The notes under the pieces were generated by a model. It saw only the letters and a program-made list of their open reading frames with translations, ran no database searches and was not told where the DNA came from. Made by a program: the position numbers and the translations under genes. Below, piece by piece: positions 1 through 12,960 of a DNA stretch of 64,000 nucleotides. The DNA is from Holothuria scabra. Taxonomy: Eukaryota; Echinodermata; Holothuroidea; Aspidochirotida; Holothuriidae. Positions within the stretch are counted from its first letter, which is position 1, and each line of letters opens with the position of its first letter. Where the stretch lies: contig CM074189.1 in assembly GCA_037179385.1 (NCBI GenBank), forward strand, positions 22,145,020 to 22,209,019, read 5' to 3'.

Positions 1-1406
1 AGATTAGATAAGATTTTGAAATACACAGACTGACATTAAATACACCCTAACAGCCAATAAAAGATGTTGCAAAGGGTGCAACAATAATTGTAGCGCAAAT
101 AGCCCTCTTGTTTTCGGGGATAGTTGTCAACATAAACAATAAAAAGAGTAAAAAGATACCGAAATAGCTTCCACAACATTTTTCAAAATCATTTGAAGAG
201 AACATTCAGGTTAAAATAAAATAAAACTGTTATCAAAATGGTTATGGTTTAAGAGTTTCAATGAGCAGTTTCCATTTTGCCTTTCTTCAAGGGACCATTC
301 TCATGATAAACGGCTGTTTCTGACACTGCACGATAAACCCATGGAAATGCTTATTTATGTACTTTGGTGGCTCAAAAGTTAGAAAATTGCATCTAATAAG
401 CCTAGGTTCAAGCTACTTTTGTTTATTATGAATTCGACATCTAGAGAGCCTAGCAGCCTTTTTTTTAGCTAATTTCTTTCAATGTACTTAATTAATCCCT
501 ATTTCAGAGTGGTCACATGATGTAAACTACGTCAATTAAAGTTTATTCGTGTACTTATCTTGATTTCCAGCTGCCAAAAATGTACACTTAACGGTGATTA
601 ATTTCCATACATTTTCCCGCTGTAAAATTGCTTGCCTTATAGATCTAGCAGGTTTAATCTTTATCTTCACAAAGTAGCCCATTATTACATTAAAATCTTA
701 AATCGAGACCTGACAATAACACAAAATATAATGACCGCCTTCATACTAGAATGTGAAAGAGGGGGATAGAATCATTAGGCGTCCGAAGGTAGGGGCAAGC
801 GGGAAACTTGCCTTCCCCTGGAAAATAAAAAACCTGAAAAGAAAAAAAAAAAACGAAGAAAACGTAAAGAAAAAAACGAAAAAGAAAAACTAACAACATT
901 TCTAAACAGTTCACTCAGTCTTTACCCTTTTCATATATGTTGTAAATAGGCTTTAAAATGCCATTTCCAGCGATCTGAGAGGCACTTTGGACCAAAATCC
1001 TTTTGCGCTTCGCGTCAACTCAGGGTGGCACTGATCTTTCCCCCTTAAAAGAACTTTGCCCCCCCCCCCAATTTACTTCTGTGGAGGCCCACGGATAGAA
1101 AATATGTTTTAATAAAAAAAAAACTTGCTGATGAGAAGTGGCAAAGTAGACTTCTACCAGGTGCGGAAAATCAAATGGAAAGTCTGAAAAGCAGTGGATT
1201 CGATCGTGCTGAGACTCAGAGTATTTACTCCTTTAGAGCGCGCCTGCAGACCATTTTCGCCCCCTCTGACCGTAATCCCTAGCTCCACCACTGACACTGA
1301 TACAGTTTCCAATCAGTTTCAAAACTGGTACAAGTGCTAAGCGTAGCCATAGACTAGAATCTTTACAAGAGATCTCGCGGACTGCCACTTTGTCTTGTTG
1401 TCTTAC
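1..1406. other. Non-coding stretch, no gene seen
   Basis: AT-rich intergenic or intronic DNA with no convincing exon on either strand. It contains an A-rich purine run near 840-890 and a C run near 1061-1070. Around 760-1290 there is text resembling the edges of the G-tract-headed repeats seen later in the window. Confidence 0.5.
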
Positions 1407-1749
1407 TTTATTTTCTGAACACTCAGGTCACCAAAGATGCAGTAAGTGTTTGGTCCGTTTAATTCCATCTTCCTATACAAAAGGTCACGGACAAAGGTCA
1501 GGGACCTCCGACTTCTGTCAAGATGCGATTTTGTAAGGGACAATTCTTTGTTACGAGCGGCTTTGTTGGCCAAGCGGGCGAGTTTGTCAAGGTAGACTTT
1601 GTAGGGGAAAGACATGAGTGACTGTATTGCCCCCTCTGTACCGTATGCGATTTGTTGACTCAGTACAATGAAAAATCGGCATTCGGCTAGTACTTTTAAA
1701 TAACTGCAGGCCTTTTTCCACTTGGACGGTAAAATATTCAACCATATTT
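1407..1749 (-). CDS. Probable internal exon, unknown protein
   Basis: An open frame of about 114 codons on the minus strand, bordered by a good acceptor (pyrimidine-rich CTCTTTCAG just above 1749) and a strong donor (GTAAGA starting at 1406). Many codons end in C or G (for example the run reading LARLANKAARNKEL), which is unlike the AT-rich surroundings and typical of real coding sequence. The residues are mixed and charged, with WKKACSYLK near the start and TFVRDLLYRKM near the end. There is no signal peptide, membrane segment or catalytic motif, and I do not recognise the family. The length of 343 nt leaves one base over, so neighbouring exons must supply the phase; none was found. A fragment of an unknown mobile element is the main alternative. 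Confidence 0.45.
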
Positions 1750-4115
1750 CTGAAAGAGTTGATTACGTCGCGTGGTTTATTGACTTCATAATTCAACGCT
1801 CCTACCTATGGAGTGAAGCTTAATTCACGTTTAATTCATAAAAGGAACATTTGAAGTCACATCGCCTGTATAAACTGAGGAGTAGAGTTGTCAGGAGAGA
1901 CTTTTTCAGAGGACGACTTTGTGGGTTCAAATTTATAGCATGAGACTCGACAACCCTCCGCAACCTTTGATCGAACTTGCACTTAGTTGTCACTGTGAAA
2001 GAGCACTGAGACGCCCTTGCCACTCAGTCAAACTGTATTAAGTGAAAGTTCGGCGCTCAATTTAACATGATCTTGTTCAGCTTTCAACGTAACTGACATT
2101 TCTGTTGAAAATAAGCACATTCCATAACATATTTGGCCTTATTTCAAGCCCAAAACGGCAAATTATCAAGCCATCATATGGAATTGCCAGCTCTAATTTA
2201 GAATCCGTTCCCCGAACTTGCGTCACAGCTGTAGGATTAGGGGTTACGTACGCATAGTACCAAATTGCCCATCCAACTGTGTGGAGAGTGGCGCTGTTGC
2301 ATGCCACACAGGGCTGCCGCACACAATATGGCAGCCCTGTTGCTTCAATTTTTCGGCACCACCTTAAATCCAGGTGTGAAGATCATTGGTTGAATTGTGA
2401 TGTGTGGCTCGCTTTCGTCATTGTACATCCTGGAACTGGTGGATTTCAAATGACGATGGCGCGGACTAGTAGCTACTTAAAAATCAATTTTTAAGGTTAA
2501 AATGAATATTTTAAAAACATTGTTGTGCTTGTTTTGGAAAAGGCATGGAAATGGTAGTCTTTAAGCAGAAAGAGCTAAGGTTGCCTTCTCCTTTAATCCG
2601 TCAACTAGATTTCATTGAATTGATGTCACTTACCAGTTGGGGAGCTGACCTCGGAGTCGCCAAAATATATTAAGCTCGGATGACGTGACACAATTTTGAA
2701 TTTTAGCCGCTTATGGAAATGTACACTTGGAGAAAAGGATGGCTGCTTTATTCTGAATACTTTCAATGACCTACAAGAAAACTATGGAACTTACCAGAAT
2801 AACTTCGCAAGTTATCATATCATCAATTTCAGGCGAAATTGTCGACTAAAAGGCGCAATAATCACCGGGACATTTTAGGTCTCCCTGTATTGATTGTTGG
2901 TGAACGGTCACAAATTTGTCCCGAAATCATCACGAAGCTGCCCAGCAATTACCAAATGTTCAAATTTGATCACGAAATAAACTTTCCAACATAGTTTCGT
3001 TGATAAATTATTCCAATTTTCCTGAAGACGGTCAATTCCGCTTTGTTTATGCTACGAATCTCTTTGCAGTACACATGTTGGTAATTCAGCCATCTTGAAA
3101 CACAATGCATGATGATACCTAGCTTACTGCGGCACTGCGATCGATACAAGATCCAACACAAAGCCATGCTTCAGGCATGCACATACGTAAGTGATTCGAA
3201 AGTATGTAAATATAATGAATAGATAATTAGATGAAGCAGAACAAAACCAGAATTCTTTTTAGCATTTTAGAGGATATAAAAGGAAAACAAGAAAGGTACC
3301 ACTATATTCTGGAAATATTACTTACTTACCTTTTCTTTCGAATGATATTTCAACATTAACTTATTTTGACAACGGAAAATGTGCATTTCGAAACTTTGAG
3401 CTCTTGCTCCTTCGGTATTCTCTGAAAGCTTTTGCAGAAGACTCTAGCCAAAGTTCACCCCCTGGCAACCGCTATCTACTAAAAGGATTTTCTTTCAAAT
3501 ATTTAACTTTCTATTTTCTTCAATTGCCAAAAAATGCTTAACTGCGTAAGACCTTGAGCAAGAGTTATTAACATCTTTAACGGGTGTCCGTTTTGCTCTG
3601 TGTCAGCTAACTCAAGTAAGGTCTTCCAGAATGCATTTCACCAACAGTGCTGGGGGTGTAAAGATTGCGTAATAGCGGTCACAAATGTGTGGTCTGATTC
3701 TCATCTGTTACGGCATCTGTAACCCATCTTCATAGTGACGCAATTAGTGTACGTGATATGGAGAATTAGACAATGGTTTCACAAACCCATGGTTCATACA
3801 ACAGAAGTAAACCACAACGCGCGAAGTTAGATTCATTGAATATTGCGTCCAGTAGCGTATCTCGACCTTTTCCACTTCTTTCCGGGGGGGGGGGGGGGGG
3901 GGCAAGCTTTCATACTTTCATATTTTCCTATTTTTTTTTTTTTTTTTGGAAAGCGACGCACATTTCTGTGATTGATAGGTACCCATTCAGCTGAGGCGCG
4001 CGATACGCGTCGAAATTTTGATCCCCCTAAACAATTTTATTTCAATATATTGAGTTGTATTAAAGAAAATATTGGATTTTGAGTTGACTAGTATCTGTGA
4101 TAAATTGGTTGTCAC
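1750..4115. other. Non-coding stretch with homopolymers
   Basis: No supported gene. A perfect 11-bp hairpin lies at 2308-2340. A run of about 18 G at 3884-3902 is followed by a T run at about 3931-3949, a pairing that recurs elsewhere in the window. Short open frames here have no splice context or family resemblance. Confidence 0.45.
2308..2340. repeat. Perfect 11-bp hairpin
   Basis: The arms at 2308-2318 (ACAGGGCTGCC) and 2330-2340 (GGCAGCCCTGT) are exact reverse complements around an 11-nt loop. It may be chance, a transposon relic or a small structured RNA. Nothing nearby favours one of these. Confidence 0.5.
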
Positions 4116-4117
4116 AC

Positions 4118-4800
4118 CAAGTAGCGTAGCTACGGGGGGGGGGGCAGAGTTGCCCCCCCCCCTCTCTGAAAAGTGAAGAATTCGAAAATTTGTCATATGA
4201 GACAGCGGTTGCGGTTAACTACACTACGGTTTTCCAACTTTTCTTTTGTAAAATTCCAATTTTTCCCAATTAAAGATCTGTATTTTGTAATCATTTGTTA
4301 AAAAAGCAAAATTATTGCTTGTCGCTTCCAAATTGCGATCTCTACTGTAGTAAATTCTCCCTTATAAATCAGTCTCGTAAACTTTTCCGAAAAAGTTTGT
4401 CGCTACAGTGCCGTTTTTTGCATACTCTTCAATGTAGGCTATGAATTTTAAAACGTTTTGCCTAAAAACGCCAATAAACTTTCGGCCAGGAGGCCTCTAT
4501 ACTCATGCCTTAGATAGCGTTATGTAACAACAACGTCCTTAAAACGCCATGCAATCTCAGATAGCCTGCATGGTAACAGGAGGTGCAGATTCTCCAATAA
4601 TCCCCGGAATTTTCACATTTCCTAAGAGGAATCCCGGCATCTAAGATTTTCTGCAATAAAAGCTCCATGTAAGTATTTGTTTGAAAGAACCCTTGAGTCG
4701 AAAATAAAGTCCCTTATACAGAAGTGTTCACATTTTAAAATAAAATCACAAAATTTTGGTGCTTTACCCCCTTAAAACAGGCTAGCTACGTGGCTTGTCA
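4118..4800 (+). repeat. G-tract-headed dispersed repeat, copy 1
   Basis: Begins with AGTAGCGTAGCTAC and a G run, then a C run. The text that follows (GAAAAGTGAAGAATTCG, a block around TTTTCCAACTTTTCTTTTGT, then TCGTAAACTTTTCCG) recurs in the same order at 11.5, 12.2 and 32.0 kb. It has no coding potential and no inverted ends that I can see. The family is defined here only by comparing copies within the window. Confidence 0.6.
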
Positions 4801-5735
4801 CATAGCCGTATGTCGAATTTCCGATTTTTTTCATTTCCAGAACCCGCTTGGAAATTTTCCCAAACTTTGACTTGTTTTAAAGTGTAAACATTTCCGTATT
4901 GGGGGTTGCAATATGCGTGGCATTAAGCGTGCAGAAAACTTTGCTTTCTTGAAAGAAATGTTTAAAAATATGCTTGTTCTGGGGAAAATTCGGAATTTTA
5001 TGAACTAATGAAAGAAATGTTTGAAAATGCTTAGTGCAGTTGCCCGATGTCATCGGTACTTGATGATCTGGTGTCACATATAAGCTAGCAAATTTCCGGA
5101 TTTTTTTCAATTTAATCAGAGCCAGAGGACAATCCCTCTCCTGTCCTACTCCTGTCCTACTGGCTGTGTCGCTTTCCAATTTGCATGTTTATGGTGTCGA
5201 ACGTAAAAAATACAGCTTACTAAGCTACGCATTCGCCTGCGCTGTGATTCGTACATTCAATAGTAAGGTTTTTCGATTTACTGTCAAGATGTAGCCCATA
5301 TATGTGGCGTCACTAGCGTGATTTACAAGAATGACCACGCAGTACGTCCATGGTACAAGTAACGAAACAACATTAGTATCTTGCATGACGCATTGAGCTC
5401 TTGTCATGCTGAATTGAAGAGAAGGCATATCGGTGGTTTTCGATGAAGTAAGATTCAACCGTACACCAGTGACCTGGAGAGGTGGGGGGCAATGCAGCAT
5501 ATCTGTATATATGTGATAGATCTTTTTGGGGGCATTTTCTTATTCAATATACGCAAATACTGCATTAAGATATACATGACCTCAGACTTATTTCTTTGGG
5601 GTGAGGGGGAAACTTGAGCACTTTTTTTTTGGGGGGGGGGGCTTAAGTCCACAACGTCCCCACGTAAGACCGCGCCTGACTGAGTATACAGGTTTTTTTT
5701 TTTTTATCTCGAATCGCCCTCGCAAAGGACTACCA
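4801..5735. other. Non-coding stretch
   Basis: No gene supported. Contains a T run followed by a G run near 5622-5641 and a further T run near 5693-5705. Open frames on the minus strand here are low in information and lack splice borders. Confidence 0.4.
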
Positions 5736-6755
5736 CACTGTTTAAAGTATCGATAAAATAACAGACAATTACTTAAATTTTATGCTTTTCTTGTAAACAG
5801 AAATATTCTGTTATTTGACCAAATTTTTTCTTTTTTCTACGTAAAAATCTGGCATTTTACGTGATGAATCGGTTATTCCACAAAGACATTTTCAGTTTTT
5901 AAAACAAATTTCACTTTTAATTTGTGTAATTCAACAGACATGTTTGTCAAATTACATACCATCTTTGTTTTTTGTAATTTACATGTAATTTCTCAGTGTT
6001 TTAGCTAGGGTTATTTAACAGAAGTTAAATGTTATTTTACAAGTAACACATTATCAAAAAGTGGATGTGGCTAATTTCTCTCTAAAATGTCTTTAAAATG
6101 TTTATTACTTCCGTCAATAATGTGTATATTTGTGTTCATTAAGAATGAATTATTCACTTATTTACAGTGTCTCAGAATGTTTACAAATCATATAATGTAT
6201 CCTTTGTAGTATTTATTTAGAACGTAATAATTACTATTTTTAAATTGTAGTTTGAAATTATATGGCTTCCAGGAACTTCAACTAAATCAAAATGAATGAG
6301 ATATTGAGTTTATTCTAGCGATTTCAACGAAATGGTCTGCAGACCGTTAGGTTGGTCGCATACTGTCCTCCAGTGGACGTAAGTGAAAGTTTTGGTTTCG
6401 TCGAACGGCCATTTGCAAGAGGGTCGAGGGGACTTTAGAAAAAGGAATGAAAGTGTTGAATCGTCTTTACCTTACTTTGCTTGCTGACTGCAGCAACTAT
6501 CTTTGGTGACTTTTAACATTATATCAAAAATTTGAAATAATCTTCAAAAATGCAGTTACTGAAAACAAAAATTTTTCTGTTAGACATTTTACAGAATATT
6601 CTTGTAAAATAATTAACTGAAAAAAAAATGTAAAAGAAAATACATCTTTTCCTAGTTAAATACTGTTAACACTTCGTCTGTAAGACTAACTTGTAGGAGA
6701 CGACTGGAATTTTTTCCAATAATTTTCTGTTATTTTACAGAATTTTTTCACAGTG
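5736..6755. mobile_element. AT-rich element with CACTGT inverted ends
   Basis: The left end (CACTGTTTAAAG, then ATAAAATAACAGACAATTA) matches the reverse complement of the right end (CACTGTGAAAAAATTCTG, then TAAAATAACAGAAAATTA). The interior is AT-rich, with repeated CTGTTA, ACAGAA and TGTAAAAT motifs on both strands and no open frame. The ends resemble those of the small MITE at 36342, so both may belong to one superfamily of non-autonomous DNA transposons. A clean target-site duplication was not seen and the outer borders are approximate. Confidence 0.5.
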
Positions 6756-9339
6756 CGGTCCTGACATGCTACAGTAACTCAACGGGACCGCGAATCTTTT
6801 GCTAGAAACAGCTTGTGTCGTTCGATCTACTGTTTCGAGGTTGAATTCAATTGACTCCCTTCTCTTACTTTGATTGTGAAGAAGCGTGGACCGCTTTTAT
6901 ACGGTTGATTGTCAATGTGTTCAATTTAACCCAAGAAGGGGAAATATTTCCAAAAGATTGCGATGCTTTTGCCACACTCTGACTCTCTAATAATCACGAC
7001 TTAACACCTCCCCATTTAAAATACTGCATATTCATCGAATCACTTTCAATAGACACAGACCACAGAGGTCCGGTAGGCAAACAAGAATAACACCACGAAG
7101 AAGTTCAACTTTACGTCCTCCCAAGCTGTTGATCCATGTTCCTTTTCTATTCTGATAGCTCTTTTTAAAGATCCTCCTTTTAATGAGTTAAAAAACCTGA
7201 TTATTTCGTTCTTTCCCTATGCAAATTGTTTTCTTTCCGGAACTTTCTTTGTAGCGTAGCCAGCTTGCGATATTCGGGACTTTTGAGGTCACAGTTCTAG
7301 CTCTTACAGTGTACAGTGTGATCTTGATCTTGATCGCTTGTTACTGTATGTGTTGGTGTGCATGTTGTGTGTTGTACAGTCTAAACATAGCGGCAGCACC
7401 ACGGGCCCAGTCAAATGGTTATGGCTACACGTCATCATATACTGACATTGTGATTTGTCATATTGTTTATAACAGTTCCCTCTTCCTGAATGAAAATACA
7501 GCCGAAAAAAGTAGATCAATTTTCTTTCTTTCGGAATTGACTCTCTAAATGGTGATATTTCTCCAGACAAGAACCTGAAGTGAATGTATTTTACCAGGTT
7601 GGTATCAAATCGAAAAGCAAGATGAAATATTAATGATAAAGTTATCTTTTTAATCAGCAGCTTTAAGCGAACAAAAATACACACGTGTTGAAGTTAGGAA
7701 GTGACCGAACATCAGAAATCAGAGTTTCAGTGGAAAAAAAGTCCCAAAAAGGAACTTCAAAATTGCAGTGACGGTTGCAAAAATAATTTCCAAAAGTAAT
7801 GAAAACTGCAGTCCTAATCTATCACCAACGGTTATGAGCTAGGCCCATACCAAAAACTTCATAAAATATTGGTTCAGCAAGTTTTCTTCCGATCGGAATT
7901 ATCGATACCGAAGCATTTTTCGAACCCCAATCCGGTTATACGGTCGTTACACTGAAGTAAGTATACCGATACCACACGACTACATAGCGATATTCTAAGG
8001 ATCTACTGTCTGTCATATCCCCTAGATTAAATGTGTAAAATTTTGAAAGAACGTTGGTTGGGAATTTTCCCTCGCCCACACAGTTGACATAAAGGAAAAT
8101 TCCCATAAATTCATAGTTTCAAAAATCATTCAAGTAACGTTCGAGTCTGAGCCTGCGATACTAAGCTTTTTCAACAGCTGCCAACAAATAGCATAATCAC
8201 ACGATGATGTGTGTTACCACATGAATTATTCCAATGGACGAAAACTACTATAAATTCACATGAAAAGGTGTATGCTTATGAGTAACGATAGTTCCAAGGT
8301 TGCAAAAAAAAAAAAAAAAAAAAAAATCAAAAGAAATCATGCGATATGTTAATATGGGAAGTACTGGTTCTGTATATATAACATTGAATTTGTGACTGAA
8401 ATGGTGCAAAGTAATTTATTTGACATTTTCTGTTTACACCTTAATGTACAAAAAGAAGTTAAAAAAATAGTGACATTTGTATTTATACATTTGGGTACAG
8501 CCCTCCACGATATCTTGCTAGTTACCCGGACAAAACGGTACCTACGGAAATACCGGTAAACAGTGAAAAGCTAACCTGTGTCAGAGCCCTCGAAGAGAGT
8601 TGTTATAATTTCTACACATTTCTACGAAAATATTTTCGGTCAACAAAATTTCCGCACAGAAAAATAAAAAGGTTGATGTGGTTGACGACAACCAAAAAGC
8701 AAAAAATTTCTGAAAATCGAGCCCTATATTACATTGTTTAAAATTAAGACTGCCAAGTCAACACCGCGGTGACCACCTTGGCTTCCACGATATCGTGGTG
8801 TTCATGCTGTGCATGGGTGTAGGAACGTATAGCCACGGATCGGCAATAGTTGTTGACAACCTGATTTTGCTTTGACATGTTGATATTTTGTCCGATATTT
8901 TTGTTAAATTTCGCACACTGCAGTTTCTCGGTTGTGTATCAAGAAGGAAGCGATGAAAATAAACATCCAAAGGTAACTGTTTGTAACAACATTAGGGGAA
9001 GTGACTGGATCTAATGACTCCCCCCCCCCCCCCCGCCCTTTGGCATTATGAAATTCAACATGTTGATTTCTGTTTTAACGTGCTTCCTTAATTTCGGATA
9101 CGCTCCTTTTTTGTAAGGTGCTACTTTCGTTTAATATGTTGGAATTACTTTTGATGTGCTATTTATTTTTCTACATTTCATGATACTTTTGGCGCTCTGT
9201 AGCCAGGCAACGACGGTACGATAGGCGAAAAGCTTAGTCGAGGGGAAAAGTTTTAAGTGAATCAAAACTTTCAAAATGTATGACTACTAAAGCAAACGTC
9301 AAACTCTCTTCAAGGCAAAAACATAGAAAATTAAAACAT
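6756..9339. other. Non-coding stretch
   Basis: No gene supported. Open frames around 7304-7684 overlap on both strands and have low-complexity composition. An A run lies at about 8304-8326 and a C run at about 9019-9034. Confidence 0.45.
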
Positions 9340-10290
9340 TTGCAAGTTTTCCTGCTTAACCTTTGGTCATCCAGCAAGACCTTTGGTCTCTAACGAAAAA
9401 AAAGGGTTCCCATCCTCCCCAAGAATATATACCAAGACGCATAAAGTGTCAGCCATTGCTATCTTGAGCTCAGTTTTTACAAGTCTAAATTCAAATGATC
9501 TTTAACCTGAACCAAAATGATAGTGATTTTTCTGTCAAAATTATGCATCTATGCACCAACACTGGTTTGCCAGCCATTTCAAGGTTTTCCTCAAATGGCC
9601 TTTGTCCTCCACCAAAACTAATAAGGTCCTTTGTGTGGACCTGATAATGCTATATGCTGAATATGAAAAGTGTCGATCTTTCCTGCCTTGAGGTAGCGTG
9701 TTTACAAACTATTTTTGAGAATTCCAATATCCTTAAATGACCTTTGAATTCAACCAAAATGATAGGATTCGTCCTGTCAACATGATAAATATTTATATTC
9801 AGCATGAAATGAGTTCGTCACTGCTATCTGGAGAAACCATGCTTTCAGGTCGTTTTCGAGGTTTTAGTAGTTTACCGCTGACGACACAAAACAATGGACG
9901 TACTCTCTCCTAATACGATTTTAGCACCTTGTATAATTCACAAACACAGACAAACACATACCAACACCCTCACATACAGTATCACCATCGTATTGAGCCC
10001 TTGGATGCCTTCAAATTGAAAGGAAAAGCGTGGTCTTTGTAGGCACGTGGCACAAGACAAAGACGCAAGCATGCCTTTTAAAACGGTGTTCCTTTTGGCT
10101 TTTGGTTAATTTCCCTGGACATATAAGTGTGTAATGATTACAGTATTGTAATGTTTACAAGGTTTGGAACTTATGACCCCTGATGAACTTCAAAAGACCT
10201 TTAACTCTTACCAAATTCATTAGGGTTCTTTCTCTGAAAATGGTTAATCTTATAGTCCACATTTAACACCGTCTTATTTTGAATTTTTAA
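9340..10290 (+). repeat. Degenerate ~150-bp repeat family, block 1
   Basis: Several decayed units carry the ordered phrases AAATGACCTTTGA, CAACCAAAATGATAGG, then TGTCAACATGATAAAT, AAAAGTGTCG, TTGCTATCTTGAG and GTTTACAAAC. A CA-rich stretch (ACAAACACAGACAAACACAT, about 9940) sits near the right side, as in other blocks. The same phrases recur at 34.5-37 kb and 62.6-64 kb. Non-coding. Confidence 0.6.
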
Positions 10291-11494
10291 CATAAATACT
10301 TCTTCTTGGCAATCGCTGCCTATCGCAGCAAATCTTCTAAAGGTAGTTCAAATAGTAGAGTTAGTTGTGTAACGCTTCCCTTCGATCCGATTCGAACAAG
10401 AAATGTTTCATGATTGGCAACCGAATTTTTGAACGTACGCCAGTTATCTTTATCGGTAGCTTATACGCCCAAAGTCCAAACTGGAATAGAGCAGGCTATT
10501 ACAGAAGCTTTGAGGTTGATTTTGAAATGTTTGACATGTCCTCCGGGATGACGCCCGCCAGAATTTATCTCTGAGTAAATGAGTGAAGGGTCGCTACGGC
10601 GAAAACTCAGGCATTCTAACGAATTCTTCAACCTAGCGCAACGGAGCATTTCTTAGTAGGGTACTTATAAGGCGCGGAGCGGACGAAGTATTTTCGTTCA
10701 GCTCATTGCAACGAAAAACCAACGCCCCCCAGCGTTGGAGCAAATATCATTTCAACTTGCATTGAAATCCAACGGAAACTTCATTTACATATCTCTACAT
10801 GGATTGGTTGAAGCAAGGCTATTGAATTTTATTTAACAGGCAAACATTTGTACCATTGTGCAACAGTACACGGAGTCACGGCGGTCGATGTTATTCGACA
10901 CCGGTACTGTGTGGTACCGTGCAAGCATACAGCACAGTAACAGCGGTTAATTACGAACGACCGATCACTCACACAGTCACGGGAAAAGACGATGCGATAG
11001 TTTTCAACCAGATATTATTGTTTTAAGCCAACTCTTTGACGGAGGCTGTTATTGTTTGAAAGAGGCCGTCCATGATGAAGACTTCCATCTACATTAAAAG
11101 CTTTAACGGGCGCAATAAGCCTCTGTTTTTGTTTGGTTTATGCGACTTTGTGTTCAACGAAGCATCGCAAAAAATTCAGCCGTTGAGCACCTCCTACCTC
11201 AGGAATAGTCCAATTGTGTTGAATGTCATGAATATTTACACGATAAACTTTTGGGCTCATTGAAAATAATTTCTGACTATCGCCGGCAGGCTCTGAGGGA
11301 CGGCAACCACAGAGGCACTACACAGGCTAGGCACTTATGGATTACAGTCCAGCACGTTCACCCACATAAGTGTCAAGACGTTTTCTATAATGTACCGGTT
11401 GTTAAGGATGTTTCTTAAACAAACCATATGAAAGTTGTTATGCTATGGGCATGAACAGCACAGGGTGTCCAAGTCTCACAAGTATAGGGTTATG
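10291..11494. other. Non-coding stretch
   Basis: No gene supported. Short overlapping open frames at 10365-10649 on both strands are probably chance. Some GC-richer, partly palindromic sequence at about 10860-10980 (GGTACTGTGTGGTACC) may be transposon debris. Confidence 0.4.
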
Positions 11495-11856
11495 ATGCAT
11501 AGGCGTAGGAATCCGGGGGATCCCTTTTTCGATTTTTCCAATTTCCATAAAAGGCAAAATTTCAGGCGCTCTTCGCGCGCCGCAACCAGCGATGTTAAAT
11601 GCCTTAGTTCTCGCTCATAAAAAAGTTTGGTAAACTTTTCCGAGCTCTGGCATTGACAAAATCGGATATTTAACATATGTGAAACCACAATATCAAGAGA
11701 CACCGGCAGCTATATTGTTATTTTTGTAAACTGACTTTAAAAGAATTCAAAATTTCTTCAATGAGAGCTCTTGATTTTGGAATATTTTGTCAAAAAAAGA
11801 ACAACCAAGTCTGGGAAACTTTTGAAATGTCATCAGAGAGTGTCAGTTCGTAGGTC
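11495..11856 (+). repeat. G-tract-headed repeat, partial copy 2
   Basis: Shares the GGCGTAG..., GGGGGATCCC and ...AAAAAGTTTGGTAAACTTTTCCGAGCTCTGG order with the copies at 4.1 and 32.0 kb, but the G tract is short. It ends at the TTAA MITE that starts at 11857. Confidence 0.5.
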
Positions 11857-12190
11857 TTAAGCCCGGTACACACCGCCACGACTACCGAAGACTCTCCGTC
11901 GTGGACAATTTGCATAAAGCCCGGTACACACTGTCACGACAACTAACGACACCAAGCGACAATACATCGCGTCAGCTGCAGTCCTGACAGTGTGGCCAGT
12001 TTCATTATTTAAGTTCCGTCGTGTGGTAACGGTAAGCCGTCGGTCCGGTTGAACAATCGTAGTTGGATGCAATCAGTGCGTTTTAATTCCGGGTAACATG
12101 GACAGGACTTCCCCAAAAAGTGTCTGAGATTTATGCAAATTTCTACGACGGAGGGTCTTCTGTAGTCGTGGTGGTGTGTATCGGGCTTAA
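11857..12190. mobile_element. 334-bp MITE with TTAA target duplications
   Basis: Inverted ends of about 55 bp: TTAAGCCCGGTACACACCGC on the left matches the reverse complement of GTGTGTATCGGGCTTAA on the right. The match continues inward through CCACGACTAC, CTCCGTCGT and ATTTGCATAA. TTAA is present once at each outer edge, as expected for TTAA-targeting transposases such as piggyBac or Kolobok types. A partial third copy of the end motif (AAAGCCCGGTACACAC) lies inside at about 11917. No transposase is encoded, so it would need a helper element elsewhere. Confidence 0.75.
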
Positions 12191-12209
12191 ATCGTAGACA
12201 CTTCTTTGG

Positions 12210-12960
12210 TAGGCGGCGATTCCTACAAGAGGCAGCGGGGGGGGGGGGGATTGCCCCCTGGCTCGAAAAAGTGAAAAATTCGGGAATTTGCCATTTCAAA
12301 CACCAGTCGAATACAGTGCGGTTTTCCCAACTTCTCCGTCATAAAATTCTGATTCTCCTGAATGAAAGCTTTATATGTGTAACTGTTGGTTTAAAAAAGG
12401 CAAAATTTTTCCCGCTAAATTGCAACCCTTAATGCAGTAACTGATCGCTCATTAAGCAGTCAGTCAGTCGCTATAGTGCCGTTCCCCGAAACGTTTCTTC
12501 AAATATAGGCTTTTAAGTTTTAAATATTAAAATTAATAATTATTTATAAAAAGGCAAAGTTTCGGAAGCTTTTTGAATGTCGCCGAGAAGCGTAAATCCG
12601 CACTCCCCAGGTAACATTGTGTAACAACAACGATCTTCAGTCGACATGCAATCTTATATATATGCTAATAGGAACCCAGGGTCTTCGATAGTCGATCCCC
12701 CAAATATTCAAACTTCCTTACAGGACACCCTAAATCTAAACTATTTTCTGCAATACAAGCTCCATATTTACAAATAGGCTATGTGAAAGGACTCTAATTT
12801 TGGGCGCGCTCCGCGCCCACAAATTACGTTCCTACAACAGTAAGTAGTGTTCATACTTTTGGTCAATGGGGCAGGGTGATGTGCATGGTCTAAAATTGTT
12901 CGGCCCCCACACTCTCAAATTACTTCCTACGCTACTGTTATGATGTGAGCACCACAGCTT
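12210..12960 (+). repeat. G-tract-headed repeat, copy 3
   Basis: The G run at 12238-12249 is followed by TTGCCCCCTGGCTCG, AAAAAGTGAAAAATTCGGG and AATACAGTGCGGTTTTCCC, in the same order as at 4.1 and 32.0 kb. A GC-rich inverted motif (GGGCGCGCTCCGCGCCC) lies near 12803. Non-coding. Confidence 0.6.

Noticed and set aside
1820..2023. 67-codon minus-strand frame as the exon upstream of 1407-1749
   Set aside because: It ends at its own stop with no donor in a suitable place, so it cannot be joined to the exon with confidence.
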